Below are positions 6,268-7,452 of a stretch of 7,452 nucleotides of DNA, piece after piece (position 1 is the stretch's first letter; every line of letters starts with the position of its first letter). The notes beneath the pieces are model-generated. The model was not told the origin of the DNA. It worked only from the letters and a program-made list of their open reading frames with translations, and made no database searches. The DNA comes from Paludibacteraceae bacterium. GTDB lineage: Bacteria > Bacteroidota > Bacteroidia > Bacteroidales > Paludibacteraceae. A program made the position numbers and the translations under genes. Location: NCBI GenBank assembly GCA_017550055.1, contig JAFYMM010000145.1:1-7452 (forward strand), in the 5' to 3' direction.

Positions 6268-7272
6268 ATGAAAAAGAGAAATTTTATTTTAGCGGTATTG
6301 TTGATGACGATGACCTCTATGGTTTGGGCAAACGACACAACAAAAAACAATTTGCCTAAAGAGACTAAAGAAGTAGAGCCTAAAGGCAAAGCAATTGTGA
6401 ATGTATTTGCTAACTTCAACACTCAGTTTGACGAAGGTGTATCAAAATGTGGCTTTCAATTGGAGCGTTCTTACGTTGGCTATCAATACAAATTAGGCAA
6501 TGGTTTAGAGTTGAAAGCAGTTATGGACATCGGTAAACCTAATGGAGTTGATGATTACCATTATGTTGCTTACATCAAAAATGCACAAGTGAGTTGGAAA
6601 CACAAAGGATTGACATTGGCAGGTGGTATGATTTCGACAACACAATTCAATATGCAAGAAAAATTTTGGGGCTATCGCTACATATATAAATCGTTTCAAG
6701 ACCAATATAAATTTGGCAGTAGCGCAGATTTAGGTTTATCGGTAGCATATAAATTTGCAGATTGGGTTTCGGCTGATGCGATTATGACTAACGGCGAAGG
6801 CTACAAGAAAATTCAGGGCGATATGGGTTTTCAATATGGATTGGGGATGACATTCGTACCAGTTAAAGGATTGTCAGTGAGATTGTATGGAGGATTGAAT
6901 GATGCAACAGAGGCAGATAAAGTGAATGTATATAATTATGCCACTTTTATAGGGTATAAAAATAAGATGTTCTCGTTGGGAGGCGAATTTGCTATGATGC
7001 AAAATTCGGGCAATGTAGCTAACAAAAATAGATTAGGTTGCTCGGTGTATGGCTCGGTTAAAGCACATGAAATAGTAGATGTTTATGCTCGTTATGACAT
7101 GATTACATCAAATAATAATTGGAATTCGTCGAAAGATGAACAGACAGTAATAGCTGGTTTACAAGTGAAATTGGGTAAGTATGTGAAAGTTGCGCCTAAC
7201 TTTAGGATGACAATTCCAAATGAAGGAAATAATAAGTATATGGCATACGTTAGTTGCTATTTCGGACTATAA
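6268..7272 (+). CDS. Outer-membrane beta-barrel porin, O/P-porin-like
   Basis: The 334-residue product starts with a clear signal peptide (M-K-K-R, a hydrophobic core, then M-V-W-A before N22). A short charged linker to about residue 40 precedes a beta-barrel running to the C-terminal aromatic strand (Y-V-S-C-Y-F-G-L). The order of segments resembles phosphate-selective O/P porins (PF07396): an early L-E-R-S-Y-V-G-Y strand, a G-L-E-L-K-A-V-M-D strand, then a strand carrying N-A-Q-V-S-W and L-A-G-G-M. It is somewhat shorter than many O/P porins, so a generic porin-like barrel cannot be excluded. Only this OMP is divergent from a PhoR/PhoB-like pair with a repeat-bearing promoter region between, so it is the most likely target, perhaps for phosphate or another anion. 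Its coding strand is strongly G-rich over C (19 G to 5 C in 6841-6900), the opposite of the + strand genes at the left. Confidence 0.82.
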   Translation: MKKRNFILAVLLMTMTSMVWANDTTKNNLPKETKEVEPKGKAIVNVFANFNTQFDEGVSKCGFQLERSYVGYQYKLGNGLELKAVMDIGKPNGVDDYHYVAYIKNAQVSWKHKGLTLAGGMISTTQFNMQEKFWGYRYIYKSFQDQYKFGSSADLGLSVAYKFADWVSADAIMTNGEGYKKIQGDMGFQYGLGMTFVPVKGLSVRLYGGLNDATEADKVNVYNYATFIGYKNKMFSLGGEFAMMQNSGNVANKNRLGCSVYGSVKAHEIVDVYARYDMITSNNNWNSSKDEQTVIAGLQVKLGKYVKVAPNFRMTIPNEGNNKYMAYVSCYFGL

Positions 7273-7283
7273 ATGAAGATTGC

Positions 7284-7363
7284 TTTATAGTATATTTATC
7301 CTATATTTATGGTATATTTATAGTATATTTATCCTATGTTTATAGTATATTTATAGTATGTTG
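7284..7363. repeat. AT-rich 11-bp tandem repeat array
   Basis: Six complete 11-bp units of the form TATATTTATNN run head to tail from 7291 to 7356, with partial copies at both edges (TTTATAG before, TATGTTG after). The last two bases vary among CC, GG and AG in the order CC, GG, AG, CC, AG, AG, and unit 5 has one G in the core. The array begins 11 bases after the porin stop codon and ends 76 bases before the possible next start. It encodes nothing, since the 11-base period breaks frame. Possible roles are a bent or easily melted DNA segment, a binding array, or a variable-number repeat in the leader of the next gene. Confidence 0.9.
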
Positions 7364-7439
7364 TAGGTAAGAAGAGAGTAAGGAATGAGGATTGAAATTA
7401 TTAAATATTAGTTTAAACAATAAAAAAAGGTAATTAATT

Positions 7440-7452
7440 ATGAAAAAAGAAA
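7440..7452 (+). CDS. Possible start of a further gene (first codons only)
   Basis: An ATG at 7440 followed by Lys-Lys-Glu codons stays open to the window edge. It is preceded by an A-rich stretch with AAAAAAAGG about ten bases upstream, much like the leader of the porin gene at 6268, and M-K-K is a common beginning for exported proteins in this phylum. Only four codons are visible, so the product cannot be named. No TAnnTTTG promoter is seen in 7364-7439, which is purine-rich and otherwise featureless apart from an 8-base palindrome GTTTAAAC at 7411-7418. The gene may therefore be read from the porin promoter. Confidence 0.4.

Noticed and set aside
6505..6705. Minus strand open frame inside the small porin gene
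   Set aside because: It is antisense to a convincing signal-peptide-bearing barrel protein, and no promoter or homology is apparent.
7284..7363. Tandem array considered as a CRISPR or plasmid-type iteron set
   Set aside because: Units are only 11 bases with no spacers, and no Cas or replication initiator gene is present, so it is reported only as a simple tandem repeat.

Overview
The window looks like a chromosomal piece of an AT-rich member of the Bacteroidota, probably Bacteroidales. The evidence is the RecR C-terminus, a DUF4293 membrane protein, a putative porin of the Porin_10 type, A-rich leaders without clear Shine-Dalgarno sites, and Bacteroidota-type promoter elements (TAnnTTTG) in front of three transcription units. 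I see no tRNA, rRNA, insertion sequence, phage gene or CRISPR array.

Left block (1-1782, + strand): the 3' end of recR is followed by three small genes. These encode a four-helix membrane protein of unknown function, a compact HAD-fold protein of the BT_0820 type, and a DUF4293 four-helix membrane protein. They read in one direction with gaps of 28, 19 and 63 bases and no recognisable promoter between them, so they probably form one operon. It ends at a strong hairpin (1810-1855), which also ends the convergent porin gene.

Middle block (1871-6063, - strand): an OmpR/PhoB-type response regulator (6063 down to 5353) overlaps a PhoR-like membrane sensor kinase (5369 down to 3930). A separate gene with its own promoter encodes a large outer-membrane porin (3820 down to 1871).

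Right block (6064-7452): a 204-base divergent regulatory region separates the response regulator from a second, smaller outer-membrane beta-barrel protein (6268-7272) that resembles phosphate-selective O/P porins. The region holds a promoter for each direction and an imperfect tandem duplication carrying short motifs spaced 11 bases apart, a layout expected for a PhoB-family regulator. Downstream of the barrel gene is an AT-rich array of 11-bp tandem repeats (7284-7363), then the possible start of a further gene at 7440.

My reading is that the kinase and regulator form a PhoR/PhoB-like pair that probably controls the divergent porin, perhaps in response to phosphate. That signal is inferred from domain resemblance and layout, not shown. 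The base composition of the + strand changes from C-rich on the left to G-rich on the right, which may mark a change in replication polarity. No wholly new system is evident. The least explained elements are the phased repeats at 6129-6203, the 11-bp array and the skew change.
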